Shown in pieces: positions 36,299 through 45,768 of a stretch of DNA of 64,000 bases. The translations under genes and the position numbers were made by a program. A model generated the notes under the pieces. That model saw nothing but the letters and a program-made list of their open reading frames with translations. It searched no databases and was not told the DNA's origin. Source of the DNA: Pseudomonas sp. R37(2017) (GTDB lineage: Bacteria; Pseudomonadota; Gammaproteobacteria; Pseudomonadales; Pseudomonadaceae); NCBI RefSeq assembly GCF_002113375.1, contig NZ_NEHO01000004.1, positions 62,001 to 126,000 on the forward strand. The letters are read 5' to 3'. Each line of letters opens with the position of its first letter. Within the stretch, counting starts at the first letter, position 1.

Positions 36299-37720
36299 AT
36301 GCCTGTAGGCAATCACCTGCCCCAGGGCGAGACCACTCAGGGCGGTCCGCTGAAACGTGAACTTGGCGAACGGCATATTCGCCTGATGGCACTCGGTGCC
36401 TGTATCGGTGTCGGCCTGTTTCTGGGTTCAGCCAAGGCCATCCAGATGGCCGGTCCGGCCATCATGCTGTCTTACATCATTGGCGGTCTGGCGATCCTGG
36501 TGATCATGCGCGCCCTTGGTGAGATGGCCGTGCATAACCCGGTCGCCGGCTCGTTCAGTCGTTACGCCCAAGACTACCTCGGCCCGTTGGCGGGCTTCCT
36601 GACCGGCTGGAACTACTGGTTCCTGTGGCTGGTGACCTGCGTCGCGGAAATCACCGCCGTGGCGGTGTACATGGGCATCTGGTTCCCTGATGTTCCACGC
36701 TGGATCTGGGCGCTCGCTGCGTTGATCAGCATGGGCTCGATCAACCTGATTGCGGTCAAGGCCTTCGGTGAGTTCGAGTTCTGGTTCGCCCTGATCAAGA
36801 TCGTCACCATCGTTGCGATGGTGTTCGGTGGCATCGGCATCATCGCCTTCGGTTTCGGCAACGACGGCGTGGCCCTGGGCATTTCCAACCTGTGGACCCA
36901 TGGTGGCTTTATGCCTAACGGCGTAACCGGCGTGCTGATGTCGCTGCAGATGGTGATGTTCGCCTACCTGGGTGTAGAAATGATCGGCCTGACCGCCGGT
37001 GAGGCGAAGAACCCGCAAAAAACCATTCCCGACGCCATCGGCTCGGTGTTCTGGCGGATTCTGCTGTTCTATGTCGGTGCGTTGTTCGTGATCCTGTCGA
37101 TCTACCCGTGGAACGAAATCGGCACCCAGGGCAGTCCGTTCGTGATGACTTTCGAGCGCTTGGGCATCAAGACCGCTGCCGGCATCATCAACTTCGTGGT
37201 GATCACCGCGGCGCTGTCCTCCTGCAACGGCGGCATCTTCAGCACCGGGCGCATGCTCTACAGCCTGGCGCAGAACGGCCAGGCTCCGGCCGGTTTCGCC
37301 AAGACCTCGAACAACGGCGTACCGCGTCGCGCGCTGTTGCTGTCGATCTTCGCCTTGCTGCTGGGCGTGCTGCTGAACTACCTGGTGCCGGAGAAGGTCT
37401 TTGTCTGGGTGACCTCCATCGCCACCTTCGGTGCGATCTGGACCTGGGTGATGATCCTGTTGGCACAGCTCAAATTCCGCAAAGGCCTGAGCGCCAGCGA
37501 AGCGGCCGGCCTGAAATACCGCATGTGGCTGTACCCGGTCAGTTCGTACCTGGCGCTGGCATTCCTGGTGCTGGTGGTCGGCCTGATGGCGTACTTCCCG
37601 GACACTCGGGTGGCGCTGTATGTGGGGCCTGCGTTCCTGGCGCTGCTGACGGTGCTGTTCTACATGTTCAAGCTGCAACCGACGAATGTTGCGCAAGGTG
37701 CGGCACCTACCGTTTCGTAA
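36299..37720 (+). CDS. Amino-acid permease, APC superfamily (ProY-like)
   Basis: A 473-residue inner-membrane transporter with twelve predicted helices. The first helix has the substrate-site motif GACIGVGLFLGSA, followed by MAGPAIMLSYIIGG and RALGEMAVHNPVAGSFSRYA, typical of the ProY/GabP/AroP/HutT group of proton-driven amino-acid symporters. The substrate cannot be told from the sequence, and proline or histidine are the closest guesses. The ATG at 36299 sits eight bases after GAGG. A GTG at 36290 is possible. The flanking regulatory dyad hints at nitrogen control. Confidence 0.9.
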   Translation: MPVGNHLPQGETTQGGPLKRELGERHIRLMALGACIGVGLFLGSAKAIQMAGPAIMLSYIIGGLAILVIMRALGEMAVHNPVAGSFSRYAQDYLGPLAGFLTGWNYWFLWLVTCVAEITAVAVYMGIWFPDVPRWIWALAALISMGSINLIAVKAFGEFEFWFALIKIVTIVAMVFGGIGIIAFGFGNDGVALGISNLWTHGGFMPNGVTGVLMSLQMVMFAYLGVEMIGLTAGEAKNPQKTIPDAIGSVFWRILLFYVGALFVILSIYPWNEIGTQGSPFVMTFERLGIKTAAGIINFVVITAALSSCNGGIFSTGRMLYSLAQNGQAPAGFAKTSNNGVPRRALLLSIFALLLGVLLNYLVPEKVFVWVTSIATFGAIWTWVMILLAQLKFRKGLSASEAAGLKYRMWLYPVSSYLALAFLVLVVGLMAYFPDTRVALYVGPAFLALLTVLFYMFKLQPTNVAQGAAPTVS

Positions 37721-37735
37721 GTTCTAACGCTGACC

Positions 37736-37848
37736 TGTAGGAGCGAGCATGCTCGCGATGGACCCGAGAACACCGCGTTTAACCAGGAAATACGCGTTAT
37801 CGTTAACGTCCATCGCGAGCGTGCCGCAAGCGGGCACCCGCTCCTACA
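37736..37848. repeat. REP pair, TGTAGGAGCGAG class
   Basis: The left arm is canonical. The right arm carries the CCGCAAGCGGGCA loop insert. The spacer has CGCGTTATCGTTAACGTCCA. It lies between the convergent permease and OpgC-type genes. Confidence 0.9.
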
Positions 37849-37852
37849 CAGG

Positions 37853-38977
37853 TCAGGCGGGCGCCGTTTGCAGTGATCGATTCAAGCGCTTGTTGAACTC
37901 CAGCCACGCCCCCAGCAACGCCATCAATCCGGCCCCCACCAGCGCCGTGAAGATCTGCATGGCAAAAGCATCGTCGGTCAGCGCATTGACCATGTCCGCC
38001 AGGGGTGCCAGCAACACACCCAGACAGAAAATCTCCAGCGAGAAACGACCCATGCGGCAACTTTGCTGCGCCAGCCAGTTTTGCGTCCATCCGCTGTCGG
38101 GAATCAGTTTCGCCGTGACGTAGGCCAGTGCGAGGAAATGCAGCAGGCGCACGGGGGACAGGTTGGTCTTGCTGATGGGGTACAGGACGTTCTGCAGGCT
38201 CGCCGGTACCACGGCATCGTGTAGATCCGGCCAGCGCCACAGGACGGTCAACACACCCGCGACCACGACATACAGCGCCGCACCGACAAACAACGGCTGG
38301 CGCAGCAGCGGGCGAGTTTCGGGCACACGCGGGCGCTGGCTGTGAATCGCAGCGGCGGCGCCGAGTACGAACAGCAACTGCCAGGCAACCGGGTTGAAAT
38401 ACCACACGCCGTCCTTGATGGCCGCCAGGTTCCAGCCAGCCAGCGGCACCATCAGATACAGCGCCACTGACATCGCAACCACGACCCAGGCCTTGCGCAG
38501 CAGTATCGGCAGCACCAGGGGCAAGCCCGCCAACAGCACGATGTACAGCGGCAACGGGTCCATCAGGTTTGGCTTGAAACGCAACAGCAGCTCATCGATC
38601 AGGGCCTGCTGAGGGTCGCTGATGAAGTGGTGCATGCCCATTTCTTCTACAAGATCCCGTGTTTCCACGTGGCTGTTGGCGAAAAACACGATGCCCATCA
38701 GCATCGCCAGCAGGAAGATATGCACCACGTAGAGCACCCATGCCCGGCGCAGGATTTTCACGCTGGCGATCAGAAAGCCTTCCCGCGCCAGGACTTTGCC
38801 GTACGCCAGCACGGCCGCGTAACCGGCCAGAAACACGAAAACCTCGGCCGCATCGCTGAAACCGAAGTTACGCAGGGTGATTTGCCCCAAAGGGTTGTGG
38901 GGCACGTGATCCCAAAAGATGAAGATCAGTGCCAGACCACGAAAAAAGTCGATCCGGTGATCGCGGGCTAACGTCAT
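37853..38977 (-). CDS. OpgC-family membrane acyltransferase
   Basis: A 374-residue polytopic protein (about ten helices). RDHRIDFFRGLALIFIFWDHVPHNPLGQITLRNFGFSDAAE is split by helix 1 and is the OpgC signature, seen in proteins that add succinyl groups to osmoregulated periplasmic glucans. The DHVPHNP region and Asp/Glu residues at the membrane face are conserved. It shares a glucan theme with opgD at 60.4 kb, but the two are far apart. The start at 38977 gives the family N-terminus. Its last codons abut a REP pair. Confidence 0.87.
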   Translation of the reverse strand: MTLARDHRIDFFRGLALIFIFWDHVPHNPLGQITLRNFGFSDAAEVFVFLAGYAAVLAYGKVLAREGFLIASVKILRRAWVLYVVHIFLLAMLMGIVFFANSHVETRDLVEEMGMHHFISDPQQALIDELLLRFKPNLMDPLPLYIVLLAGLPLVLPILLRKAWVVVAMSVALYLMVPLAGWNLAAIKDGVWYFNPVAWQLLFVLGAAAAIHSQRPRVPETRPLLRQPLFVGAALYVVVAGVLTVLWRWPDLHDAVVPASLQNVLYPISKTNLSPVRLLHFLALAYVTAKLIPDSGWTQNWLAQQSCRMGRFSLEIFCLGVLLAPLADMVNALTDDAFAMQIFTALVGAGLMALLGAWLEFNKRLNRSLQTAPA

Positions 38978-39222
38978 GGCAGCAGGCTCGTTACAGCGGG
39001 TGAATACAGGATTGGCCGCGGGTGCAAAAGGCCGCGCGGCCAAGCGGCGGCGCGCAGGGTGGACTGATTCGCGAGCAATTGCAAAGTCGGGATATTACCG
39101 GATGTCTCGGGCGTTGCCCCAAGGTTCAACCGCTGGTCTGAAAGGTCCAAAAACCTGCGATTCCTGACAGTAGACAGGCTCAAATATTAGTAAGTGAAAC
39201 GTTCTTGAAACGGGAGCCTCGC

Positions 39223-39597
39223 ATGAGACTGTTGTGGAAGGGGCTGTCCAGTTACACGGTGATCGGGGTCGCCAACACCCTGATTCACTGGCAGATCTTT
39301 TTCCTGTTGAACGTGGCGGTCGGCCTGAGCCAGGCGATCAGCAACCTGAGCGCCTTCTGCGTGGCGGCGTCGTTTTCCTTCTACATGAATGCGCAATTCA
39401 CCTTCGCCGCCAGTGCCTCGGTCGTTGGTTACCTGCTGTTTATTTCGGGCATGGGGGCATTGAGCCTGGGGGTTGGCCATCTGGGCGACGTCTGGCGATT
39501 GCACGGTTTGCTCACCGTGGCCCTGTTTTCGGCGTTGAGCCTGGTGTTCGGTTTCCTGTATTCCAAATACGTGGTGTTTCGCGAGCGTGATCAATGA
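39223..39597 (+). CDS. GtrA-family membrane protein (putative lipid-linked glucose flippase)
   Basis: A 124-residue protein with four helices ([54 protein letters not shown] and [23 protein letters not shown]). In serotype-converting gtr clusters GtrA moves bactoprenol-linked glucose across the inner membrane. The ATG at 39223 has GGGAG seven bases upstream. Its stop overlaps the next ATG (ATGA), as in phage gtrAB. Confidence 0.88.
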   Translation: MRLLWKGLSSYTVIGVANTLIHWQIFFLLNVAVGLSQAISNLSAFCVAASFSFYMNAQFTFAASASVVGYLLFISGMGALSLGVGHLGDVWRLHGLLTVALFSALSLVFGFLYSKYVVFRERDQ

Positions 39598-40535
39598 AAA
39601 TCTCGCTCATTGTCCCGGTGTTCAATGAAGAGCAGTCAATCAACCTGTTTTACCAGGCCGTGCGCCGTGAACTGGTGCTGCGCGACGCCGAGGTTGAAAT
39701 CGTCTTCATCAACGACGGCAGCTCCGATCGCACGGCCGAACAGGCTACGGCACTGGCCCAGGCGGATGATCAGGTCATGCTGATCAATTTCTCGCGCAAC
39801 TTCGGCAAGGAGCCGGCACTGTTTGCCGGCCTGGAGCACGCCAGCGGCGATGCCGTGATTCCCATGGATGTCGATTTGCAGGACCCGATCAGTGTCATCC
39901 CGTTATTGGTCGAGCAATGGCGAATTGGCGCCGACGTGGTGCTCGCCAAACGCCGCAATCGGGACGTCGACGGCTACCTCAGGCGTCACAGCGCTTCGAT
40001 TTTCTACCATGTGCTCAATCGCATCGCTTACACGCGCATCGAGGAAAACGTCGGCGACTTCCGGCTGATGGATCGCAAGGTGGTCGACGTTATCCGTTCC
40101 CTGCCCGAGCACCAGTTGTTCATGAAAGGCGTGTTGTCGTGGGCCGGGTTCAACACCGTGGTGGTGGAGTTCGAACGGGCAGGAAGAGTGGCGGGGAACA
40201 GCAAGTTCAATGGCTGGAAACTGTGGAACCTGGCCCTGGAGGGCGTGACCTCGTTCAGTACCGTGCCGCTGCGCTTGTGGACTTACGTGGGTGGCGGCAT
40301 TTCGATTTTCGCGGTGCTCTATGCGGTGTACATGGTGCTGGACAAGATTTTCTTCGGCAACAGCGTCCCGGGTTATCCGTCGCTGATGACCGCGATCCTG
40401 TTCCTTGGCGGCGTGCAACTGATCGGCATCGGCATCCTCGGCGAGTACATCGGTCGCATCTACATCGAGGCCAAGCACCGACCGCGTTATGTGATCAAGG
40501 ATATCGTCGGCGGTAAAGACCGGGGCGGGCGCTAG
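39594..40535 (+). CDS. GtrB-like family 2 bactoprenol glucosyltransferase
   Basis: A 313-residue enzyme expected to transfer a hexose, probably glucose, from a nucleotide sugar to undecaprenyl phosphate on the cytoplasmic face. The GT-A domain shows [23 protein letters not shown] and MDVDLQDP (metal-binding DxD region), then [16 protein letters not shown]. Two C-terminal helices follow ([17 protein letters not shown] and [21 protein letters not shown]). It is coupled to gtrA and followed after one base by the third gene. Confidence 0.92.
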   Translation: MKISLIVPVFNEEQSINLFYQAVRRELVLRDAEVEIVFINDGSSDRTAEQATALAQADDQVMLINFSRNFGKEPALFAGLEHASGDAVIPMDVDLQDPISVIPLLVEQWRIGADVVLAKRRNRDVDGYLRRHSASIFYHVLNRIAYTRIEENVGDFRLMDRKVVDVIRSLPEHQLFMKGVLSWAGFNTVVVEFERAGRVAGNSKFNGWKLWNLALEGVTSFSTVPLRLWTYVGGGISIFAVLYAVYMVLDKIFFGNSVPGYPSLMTAILFLGGVQLIGIGILGEYIGRIYIEAKHRPRYVIKDIVGGKDRGGR

Positions 40536-40536
40536 C

Positions 40537-42045
40537 ATGGGTCGGTTCGGCGACTTCTTCGTTCGTGAGTTCAGCCGGCACCAGGTCTGGCGGTTTTTTC
40601 TGTTCGCGACCTTTTTGTATGTCCTGCCGTTGATCCTCGCCGATTTTCCCTATATCGATGACAACTGGCGCTCGCTGGCGGCGGGCATGGCCTGGACCGA
40701 ACAGGGGCGACTGTTCGCCCAACTGTTCTATAACGTGCTGACCTTCAGCCATGCCGCGCCGAACATCTTTCCCTTGCCGTTGTTGATCGCCACACTGGCG
40801 GTGGCGTCGGCGCTGACCAGCCTGACGTTCCATTACTTCCGCAAGCCAGGCATCGCGTGTTGCCTGGTGCTGTTGCCGCTCTGGTACAACCCGTTCTTTC
40901 TGCAGAACCTGTCTTATCAGTACGACGGTCCCGCCACGGCCCTGAGCCTGGTGGCGGTGATCTACGCGATCACCTTTCGTCACCCTTGGCGCAGCGTGCA
41001 GTGGTTGGTGCCGTCGTTCCTGATTGCCCTGGCGCTGGGGCTGTATCAGATCAGCCTGAATGTGTTCCTGGGGCTGTGTTGCCTGGAGTTGCTCAGGGCC
41101 GCCAACGACAAAACGGCCCCGGTGCCCTGGCGCGACCTGCTGGGCTGGAAAGCCGCCCAGCTCATCCTCGGCGGGATGATCTACAGCGTCAGCGTTTATC
41201 CGTTCATGGACTCCAATCGCACGTTACTGCTGGACTGGACGGGGCATCCGTTACTGCAGATCCAGATCAACATTGCCCGGGTCCTGGAAAAGGTCGTGCT
41301 GCTGTTCAATGGCGGATGGCTCTGGGTATTTGGCGGGTTGTTGGTATTGGCGATAGCCGGGGCGGTGCGGCTGGGGCTGAACGTAGCGGCGCGTCGGGAC
41401 GACGGATCGAAGAAGCTGCTGATCGGCCTGATGTGTGTGCTGACAGTTCCGCTGGTGACGCTGCTGGTGTCCGGTGTCGCGTTGTTTTTCCGCGACTTCA
41501 ACGAAGGCGCCCGCACCTTGATGGGCTTCGCCGTGCTGCTGGTGTTGCTGTGCTATTTGAGTCATCTGGCGCTGGCGTCGATCCATGAGCGACTGCCACT
41601 GCTGTTGATGATTCCTCTGCTGGCCATGTTGTCGCTGTCGTTCGCCTACGGCCGGGTGCTGACGGTGCAGAAAACCTTTGCGTCCACGGCGCTGGCCGGT
41701 CTTGCGTACGACATCGCCAGCCACCAATCGCTGCGCGAGGCCAGGCGGATCTACATGTCGGTGAGTTATTCCGACTATTGGCTGGTGGCGGCGGCAGGCT
41801 CATTCAAGCAACTGCCGGTGCTGCACTACCTGCTCAATACCGACTTTTACATGCTGGCCGAGAATCTGCCGAAAGCGGGCATCGTCAATGTGGTGGCGGA
41901 GCGGGAGCGGCGCAACGCGACGCGGGTTGGCTATCAAGGCTTTCCGCCACTCGTGGACAGTCAGTTCTACCGGATTTACCTGATCGGGGATTACGGTTTT
42001 ATCGTGATGAAAGAGCCGGCCCCGACCAAATCGCTGCGTTGGTGA
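40537..42045 (+). CDS. GtrII-like membrane glucosyltransferase
   Basis: A 502-residue polytopic protein with about ten helices. An acidic pair follows the first helix (LADFPYIDDNWRS), and QNLSYQYDGPATALSL and YQISLNVFLGL resemble the GtrII/serotype-specific glucosyltransferase family, which moves glucose from the flipped lipid carrier to a polysaccharide in the periplasm. The C-terminal ~100 residues form a soluble periplasmic domain. The acceptor (O antigen or other glycan) is not visible. The ATG lies one base after the gtrB-like stop, so all three genes form one operon. Confidence 0.83.
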   Translation: MGRFGDFFVREFSRHQVWRFFLFATFLYVLPLILADFPYIDDNWRSLAAGMAWTEQGRLFAQLFYNVLTFSHAAPNIFPLPLLIATLAVASALTSLTFHYFRKPGIACCLVLLPLWYNPFFLQNLSYQYDGPATALSLVAVIYAITFRHPWRSVQWLVPSFLIALALGLYQISLNVFLGLCCLELLRAANDKTAPVPWRDLLGWKAAQLILGGMIYSVSVYPFMDSNRTLLLDWTGHPLLQIQINIARVLEKVVLLFNGGWLWVFGGLLVLAIAGAVRLGLNVAARRDDGSKKLLIGLMCVLTVPLVTLLVSGVALFFRDFNEGARTLMGFAVLLVLLCYLSHLALASIHERLPLLLMIPLLAMLSLSFAYGRVLTVQKTFASTALAGLAYDIASHQSLREARRIYMSVSYSDYWLVAAAGSFKQLPVLHYLLNTDFYMLAENLPKAGIVNVVAERERRNATRVGYQGFPPLVDSQFYRIYLIGDYGFIVMKEPAPTKSLRW

Positions 42046-42072
42046 CGCGGGATTTCGATCGGGGCAACGAGG

Positions 42073-43692
42073 TCATGCCGCTTCTATTTCACTGGGCTCG
42101 AAACTGTCGGCCCGGGCCATCTGCCACATCCGCGAGTAGAACTCGCCGTTCACTTCACCGGTCAGCAATTCCCCCGGTTTGAGGAACACATGCAACTGCG
42201 AGAACAGCTTGATTTCGGTCGCCGACATGCGTCGCACCAGATGCCTGGCCGATAACTGCGACGGGTGTTCGAGGCCGGCGGCGGCGAGCATTTCCGCCAG
42301 GGCCTTGAGGGTGTTGCGGTGGAAGTTGAACACGCGCTGGGCCTTGTCCGGCACCACCAGCGCGCGCTGGCGCAGGGTGTCCTGGGTGGCGACGCCGGTC
42401 GGGCATTTGTTGGTGTGGCAGCTCTGCGACTGGATACAGCCAATGGCGAACATGAAGCCGCGTGCCGAGTTGGCCCAGTCTGCGCCGATGGCCAGTACGC
42501 TGGCGATGTCGAAGGCGCTGACGATCTTGCCGCTGGCGCCGAGTTTGATCTTGTCCCGCAGGTTCAGGCCCACCAGGGTGTTGTGCACGAACAGCAAGCC
42601 TTCGCGCATCGGCACGCCGATGTGGTCGGTGAACTCCACCGGCGCGGCGCCAGTGCCGCCTTCCTTGCCATCGACCACGATGAAGTCCGGGAGGATGCCC
42701 GTCTCCAGCATGGCCTTGGCGATGCCCATGAACTCCCACGGATGGCCGAGGCAGAACTTGAAGCCCACCGGTTTGCCGCCGGACAACTCACGCAGTTGCG
42801 CGATGAAATGCATCATTTCGATGGGCGTGGAAAACGCGGTATGGCGCGACGGTGACACGCAGTCTTCGCCCATCTGGATACCGCGGGTTTCGGCGATTTC
42901 CCGGGTGACCTTATGCTTGGGCAGGATGCCACCATGGCCGGGCTTGGCGCCCTGGCTCATCTTGATCTCGATCATCCGCACCTGCGGCGTCCGGGCTTGT
43001 GCCGCGAAGCGCTCCGGGTCGAAGCGGCCGTCGCTGGTGCGGCAGCCGAAATAACCGCTGCCCAATTCCCAGGTCAGGTCGCCGCCGTTTTCCCGATGAT
43101 AGGGGCTGATGCTGCCTTCGCCGGTGTCATGGGCGAAGTTGCCGAGCTTGGCACCCTGATTCAATGCGCGGATGGCATTGGCACTGAGGGAACCGAAACT
43201 CATGGCTGAAATGTTGAACACCGACGCCGAATACGGTTGGGTGCACTGCGGGCCGCCGACCGTGACGCGGAAACTGCTCGGGTCGCTCAATGGCGCCGGG
43301 CGCATGGAGTGGCCGATGAATTCGAAGCCCGATTGATACACGTCGATCAGCGTGCCGAAGGGTTTGTCGGCGGTTTCGTTCTTGGCCCGGGAATAGACCA
43401 GCGAGCGCTGGGCCCGGGAAAAGGGCAGGGCATCGCTGTCGGATTCGAGCAGGTACTGGCGGATTTCCGGGCGGATGCCTTCGACCAGATAACGGATATT
43501 GCCGAGGATCGGGTAGTTACGCCGCACTGCGTGCGGACTCTGCAGCAAGTCGAACAGGCCGATCAGGCTGAGGACGGCAGTGACAGCGGTAATCGGCCAG
43601 AGCCAGTCGTATTCGAGAAAGGGCAGGCTGGCGAGGGTGAAGATCACGCAGACGGCAAAGAAGGCGTAGCGGCTCAGGAGTGACAGGCTCAT
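42073..43692 (-). CDS. FMN-binding glutamate-synthase-family protein
   Basis: A 539-residue protein with one or two N-terminal membrane helices (YAFFAVCVIFTLASL and PITAVTAVLSLIGLF) followed by the FMN barrel of the glutamate synthase large subunit: NISAMSFGSLS, GEGSISPYHRENGGDL, MSQGAKPGHGGILP, FIVVDGKEGGTGAAP, and the Cys cluster CIQSQSCHTNKCPTGVA that binds a 3Fe-4S centre in GltB. The amidotransferase domain is missing, so glutamine-dependent glutamate synthesis alone is unlikely. The substrate is unknown. It has its own position between convergent and divergent neighbours. Confidence 0.9.
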   Translation of the reverse strand: MSLSLLSRYAFFAVCVIFTLASLPFLEYDWLWPITAVTAVLSLIGLFDLLQSPHAVRRNYPILGNIRYLVEGIRPEIRQYLLESDSDALPFSRAQRSLVYSRAKNETADKPFGTLIDVYQSGFEFIGHSMRPAPLSDPSSFRVTVGGPQCTQPYSASVFNISAMSFGSLSANAIRALNQGAKLGNFAHDTGEGSISPYHRENGGDLTWELGSGYFGCRTSDGRFDPERFAAQARTPQVRMIEIKMSQGAKPGHGGILPKHKVTREIAETRGIQMGEDCVSPSRHTAFSTPIEMMHFIAQLRELSGGKPVGFKFCLGHPWEFMGIAKAMLETGILPDFIVVDGKEGGTGAAPVEFTDHIGVPMREGLLFVHNTLVGLNLRDKIKLGASGKIVSAFDIASVLAIGADWANSARGFMFAIGCIQSQSCHTNKCPTGVATQDTLRQRALVVPDKAQRVFNFHRNTLKALAEMLAAAGLEHPSQLSARHLVRRMSATEIKLFSQLHVFLKPGELLTGEVNGEFYSRMWQMARADSFEPSEIEAA

Positions 43693-43734
43693 ACGGTTTC
43701 CTTGGGTTCGGATTCAGTAAGTTCGGCTAAACAC

Positions 43735-43823
43735 TGTGGGAGCGAGCCTGCTCGCGAAGACAGTCTTTCATTCAGCATTTGTGTCGACTGGAACACCGCT
43801 TCGCGAGCAGGCTCGCTCCCACA
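43735..43823. repeat. REP pair, GTGGGAGCGAGCCTGCTCGC class
   Basis: Inverted arms around a ~40-base spacer, between the FMN protein gene and the LuxR remnant. Confidence 0.9.
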
Positions 43824-43844
43824 GAAAAGCACGTCAGTGCTGTT

Positions 43845-44012
43845 TCAGGCATTTTGTGCCTGGAGAAAAATCGAAAACAGCTCGGACTGGGACTTGATGC
43901 CCAGCTTGCTGTACATGTGTTTCCTGTGGACTTTCACGGTTTCGACCGAGATTTCCAGCTTACGGGCAATTTCTTTACTGGAGCAACCGCTGAGCATCAA
44001 GCGCCCGACATA
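43845..44012 (-). pseudogene. Remnant of a LuxR-type regulator (C-terminal HTH only)
   Basis: The minus-strand frame reads VGRLMLSGCSSKEIARKL, then EISVETVKVHRKHMYSKLGI and KSQSELFSIFLQAQNA followed by TGA. This is the DNA-binding helix-turn-helix of LuxR/NarL regulators. Nothing upstream encodes the sensor half. The frame runs into a half REP at 44011-44064. A short product starting at the internal ATG (~50 residues) is possible, but a truncated relic is more likely. Confidence 0.75.
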
Positions 44013-44064
44013 GACAGGACGCGTTATCGTTCACGTCCATCGCGAGCAGGCTCGCTACCACAGG
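44011..44064. repeat. Hybrid half REP
   Basis: The spacer motif CGCGTTATCGTTCACGTCCA of the TGTAGGAGCGAG class leads into CGCGAGCAGGCTCGCTACCACA, which is closer to the GTGGGAGCGAG class. It marks the truncated 5' end of the LuxR remnant. Confidence 0.75.
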
Positions 44065-44147
44065 GGATCGGGTTACTCGCTTTGGTCTTTGATCGAGAGC
44101 GGCGGACATGTGATCCTTGCCACTTTTGAGTCAAAGGCCTTCTGTTT

Positions 44148-44582
44148 ATGTCGACGTTTTCCATGCCAGCCACCGGGACCATCCGCATCGCCGCCGCCCT
44201 GTTGATCGGTCCTGACGGCCGCACATTGCTGGTGCGCAAGCGCGGCACCACGGCGTTCATGCAGCCGGGTGGCAAGATCGAGCCCCATGAGCTGCCGGTC
44301 CATGCCCTGGCCCGGGAGCTGGAAGAGGAACTGGGTCTGGACATCGACCCGGCGCAGGCCGTTTACCTCGGTCACTTCTCGGCGCCGGCCGCCAACGAGC
44401 CGGGCCATGTCGTCTACGCCGAGATTTTTCAGTTGCACATCGATGTCGACGTGACACCTGCCGCGGAGATCGAAGAGGTGATCTGGATCGACCCGTCCAC
44501 CGATGGCGGCGTCAACCTGGCGCCATTGACAAGGGACCTGATCCTGCCGTTTTATCGAGCATCGCTGACTGCGATCGCCTGA
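44148..44582 (+). CDS. Nudix hydrolase
   Basis: A 144-residue pyrophosphohydrolase. The Nudix box is GGKIEPHELPVHALARELEEELGLDI, interrupted only by allowed residues, with the REXXEE Glu ligands for Mg2+. The substrate (a nucleoside diphosphate linked to X) cannot be told. A second ATG five codons later is possible. It is followed after 23 bases by the LysE gene, so they may be co-transcribed. Confidence 0.9.
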   Translation: MSTFSMPATGTIRIAAALLIGPDGRTLLVRKRGTTAFMQPGGKIEPHELPVHALARELEEELGLDIDPAQAVYLGHFSAPAANEPGHVVYAEIFQLHIDVDVTPAAEIEEVIWIDPSTDGGVNLAPLTRDLILPFYRASLTAIA

Positions 44583-44605
44583 TCATTACGCAAAGGACCT
44601 CGCCC

Positions 44606-45244
44606 ATGATCCCGCTTCAAGACTTGCTGATTTTTGCTGCTGCCGCGTTGCTGATGGTGCTGACGCCGGGGCCGAACATGATCTACCTGATCTCCCGGTC
44701 GATCTGCCAGGGGCGCAAGGCCGGGGTGATCTCGCTGCTTGGGGTGGTCGCTGGATTCTTCGTGCACCTGTTCGCAGCCGCTGCCGGTTTGACGGCGGTG
44801 TTCCTGGCGGTGCCGATGGCCTATGAAGTGTTGAAGTGGGCCGGTGCGCTGTATCTGCTGTGGCTGGCCTGGCAGGCGGTCAAGCCCGGTGCGCGCTCGC
44901 CGTTCGAAGCGCAGCAGTTACCCCCGGATTCGTCGCGCAAGCTCATCACCATGGGTTTTCTGACCAGTGCCCTGAACCCGAAAATCGCGGTGTTCTATCT
45001 GTCGGTGTTCCCGCAGTTCATCACACCGGAGCACGGCTCGGTGTTCAGCCAGAGCATCATCCTCGGCCTGACCCAGATCAGCGTCAGCTTCTCTGTCAAT
45101 CTGCTGATCGCCATGTTTGCCGCGGGCATCGCCTCGTGGTTCGTCAACAATCCGACCTGGCTGGCGATGCAGCGCTATTTCATGGGCCTCGTATTGTCAG
45201 GGCTGGCGGTGCGGCTGATGCTTGAGCAAAAACGGATGGCTTGA
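44606..45244 (+). CDS. LysE/RhtB-family amino-acid exporter
   Basis: A 212-residue inner-membrane protein with about six helices and the N-terminal motif MVLTPGPNMIYLISRSICQGRKAG split across helix 1 and its loop, diagnostic of LysE/RhtB exporters. Family members export amino acids or homoserine lactones. The substrate here is not known. Ribosome site AAAGGA precedes the ATG. It is followed directly by an acetyltransferase gene. Confidence 0.92.
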   Translation: MIPLQDLLIFAAAALLMVLTPGPNMIYLISRSICQGRKAGVISLLGVVAGFFVHLFAAAAGLTAVFLAVPMAYEVLKWAGALYLLWLAWQAVKPGARSPFEAQQLPPDSSRKLITMGFLTSALNPKIAVFYLSVFPQFITPEHGSVFSQSIILGLTQISVSFSVNLLIAMFAAGIASWFVNNPTWLAMQRYFMGLVLSGLAVRLMLEQKRMA

Positions 45245-45246
45245 GC

Positions 45247-45744
45247 ATGTGGATCGAACGACTGGATGCCAGCCATGCCCTGGACTATCGGGCGTTGATG
45301 CTCGAAGCCTACGACTTGCATCCACAGGCCTTCACCTCGAGTGTGCGCGAGCGGGCGGCGATGCCGCTGGGCTGGTGGGAGTCGCGCCTGACCGGCAAGC
45401 TGGACCTGGTGCTCGGGGCGTTCGATGAAGGTCGGTTGGCCGGCATTGTCGGCCTCGCGTTCGAGTCTCGGGAAAAAGCCCGGCACAAAGTGACGCTGTT
45501 TGGCATGTACGTGACTGCCAGGGTTCGCCAGCGCGGGCTCGGCTATAAACTGGTTCAGGCCGCATTGGCCGAGGCGCAGAACCACGCGGGCGTGCGCCTG
45601 ATCCAGTTGACCGTCACCGCTGGCAACGATGCCGCGTTCAACCTCTACCAGCGCTGCGGTTTCGTCCAGTTCGGCCTGGAACCGATGGCCGTGCGGGTGG
45701 GGGAGGATTACTTCGACAAACTCCATATGTGGCGCGAAATATAA
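45247..45744 (+). CDS. GNAT-family N-acetyltransferase
   Basis: A 165-residue GNAT protein. The acetyl-CoA motif A is VTARVRQRGLGYKLVQAALA (Q/RxxGxG/A-like: RQRGLG), preceded by GMYV and followed by LTVTAGNDAAFNLYQRCGF. The acceptor is unknown. The ATG lies two bases after the LysE stop, so they form one operon. A TTG overlapping that stop is an alternative start. Confidence 0.9.
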   Translation: MWIERLDASHALDYRALMLEAYDLHPQAFTSSVRERAAMPLGWWESRLTGKLDLVLGAFDEGRLAGIVGLAFESREKARHKVTLFGMYVTARVRQRGLGYKLVQAALAEAQNHAGVRLIQLTVTAGNDAAFNLYQRCGFVQFGLEPMAVRVGEDYFDKLHMWREI

Positions 45745-45768
45745 GGATCACCAGGGGCTTTTGTTGCT

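Noticed and set aside
39223..42045. Prophage or serotype-converting phage remnant around the gtr genes
   Set aside because: No integrase, structural gene, tRNA att site or direct repeats were found at the edges. The neighbours are ordinary chromosomal genes.
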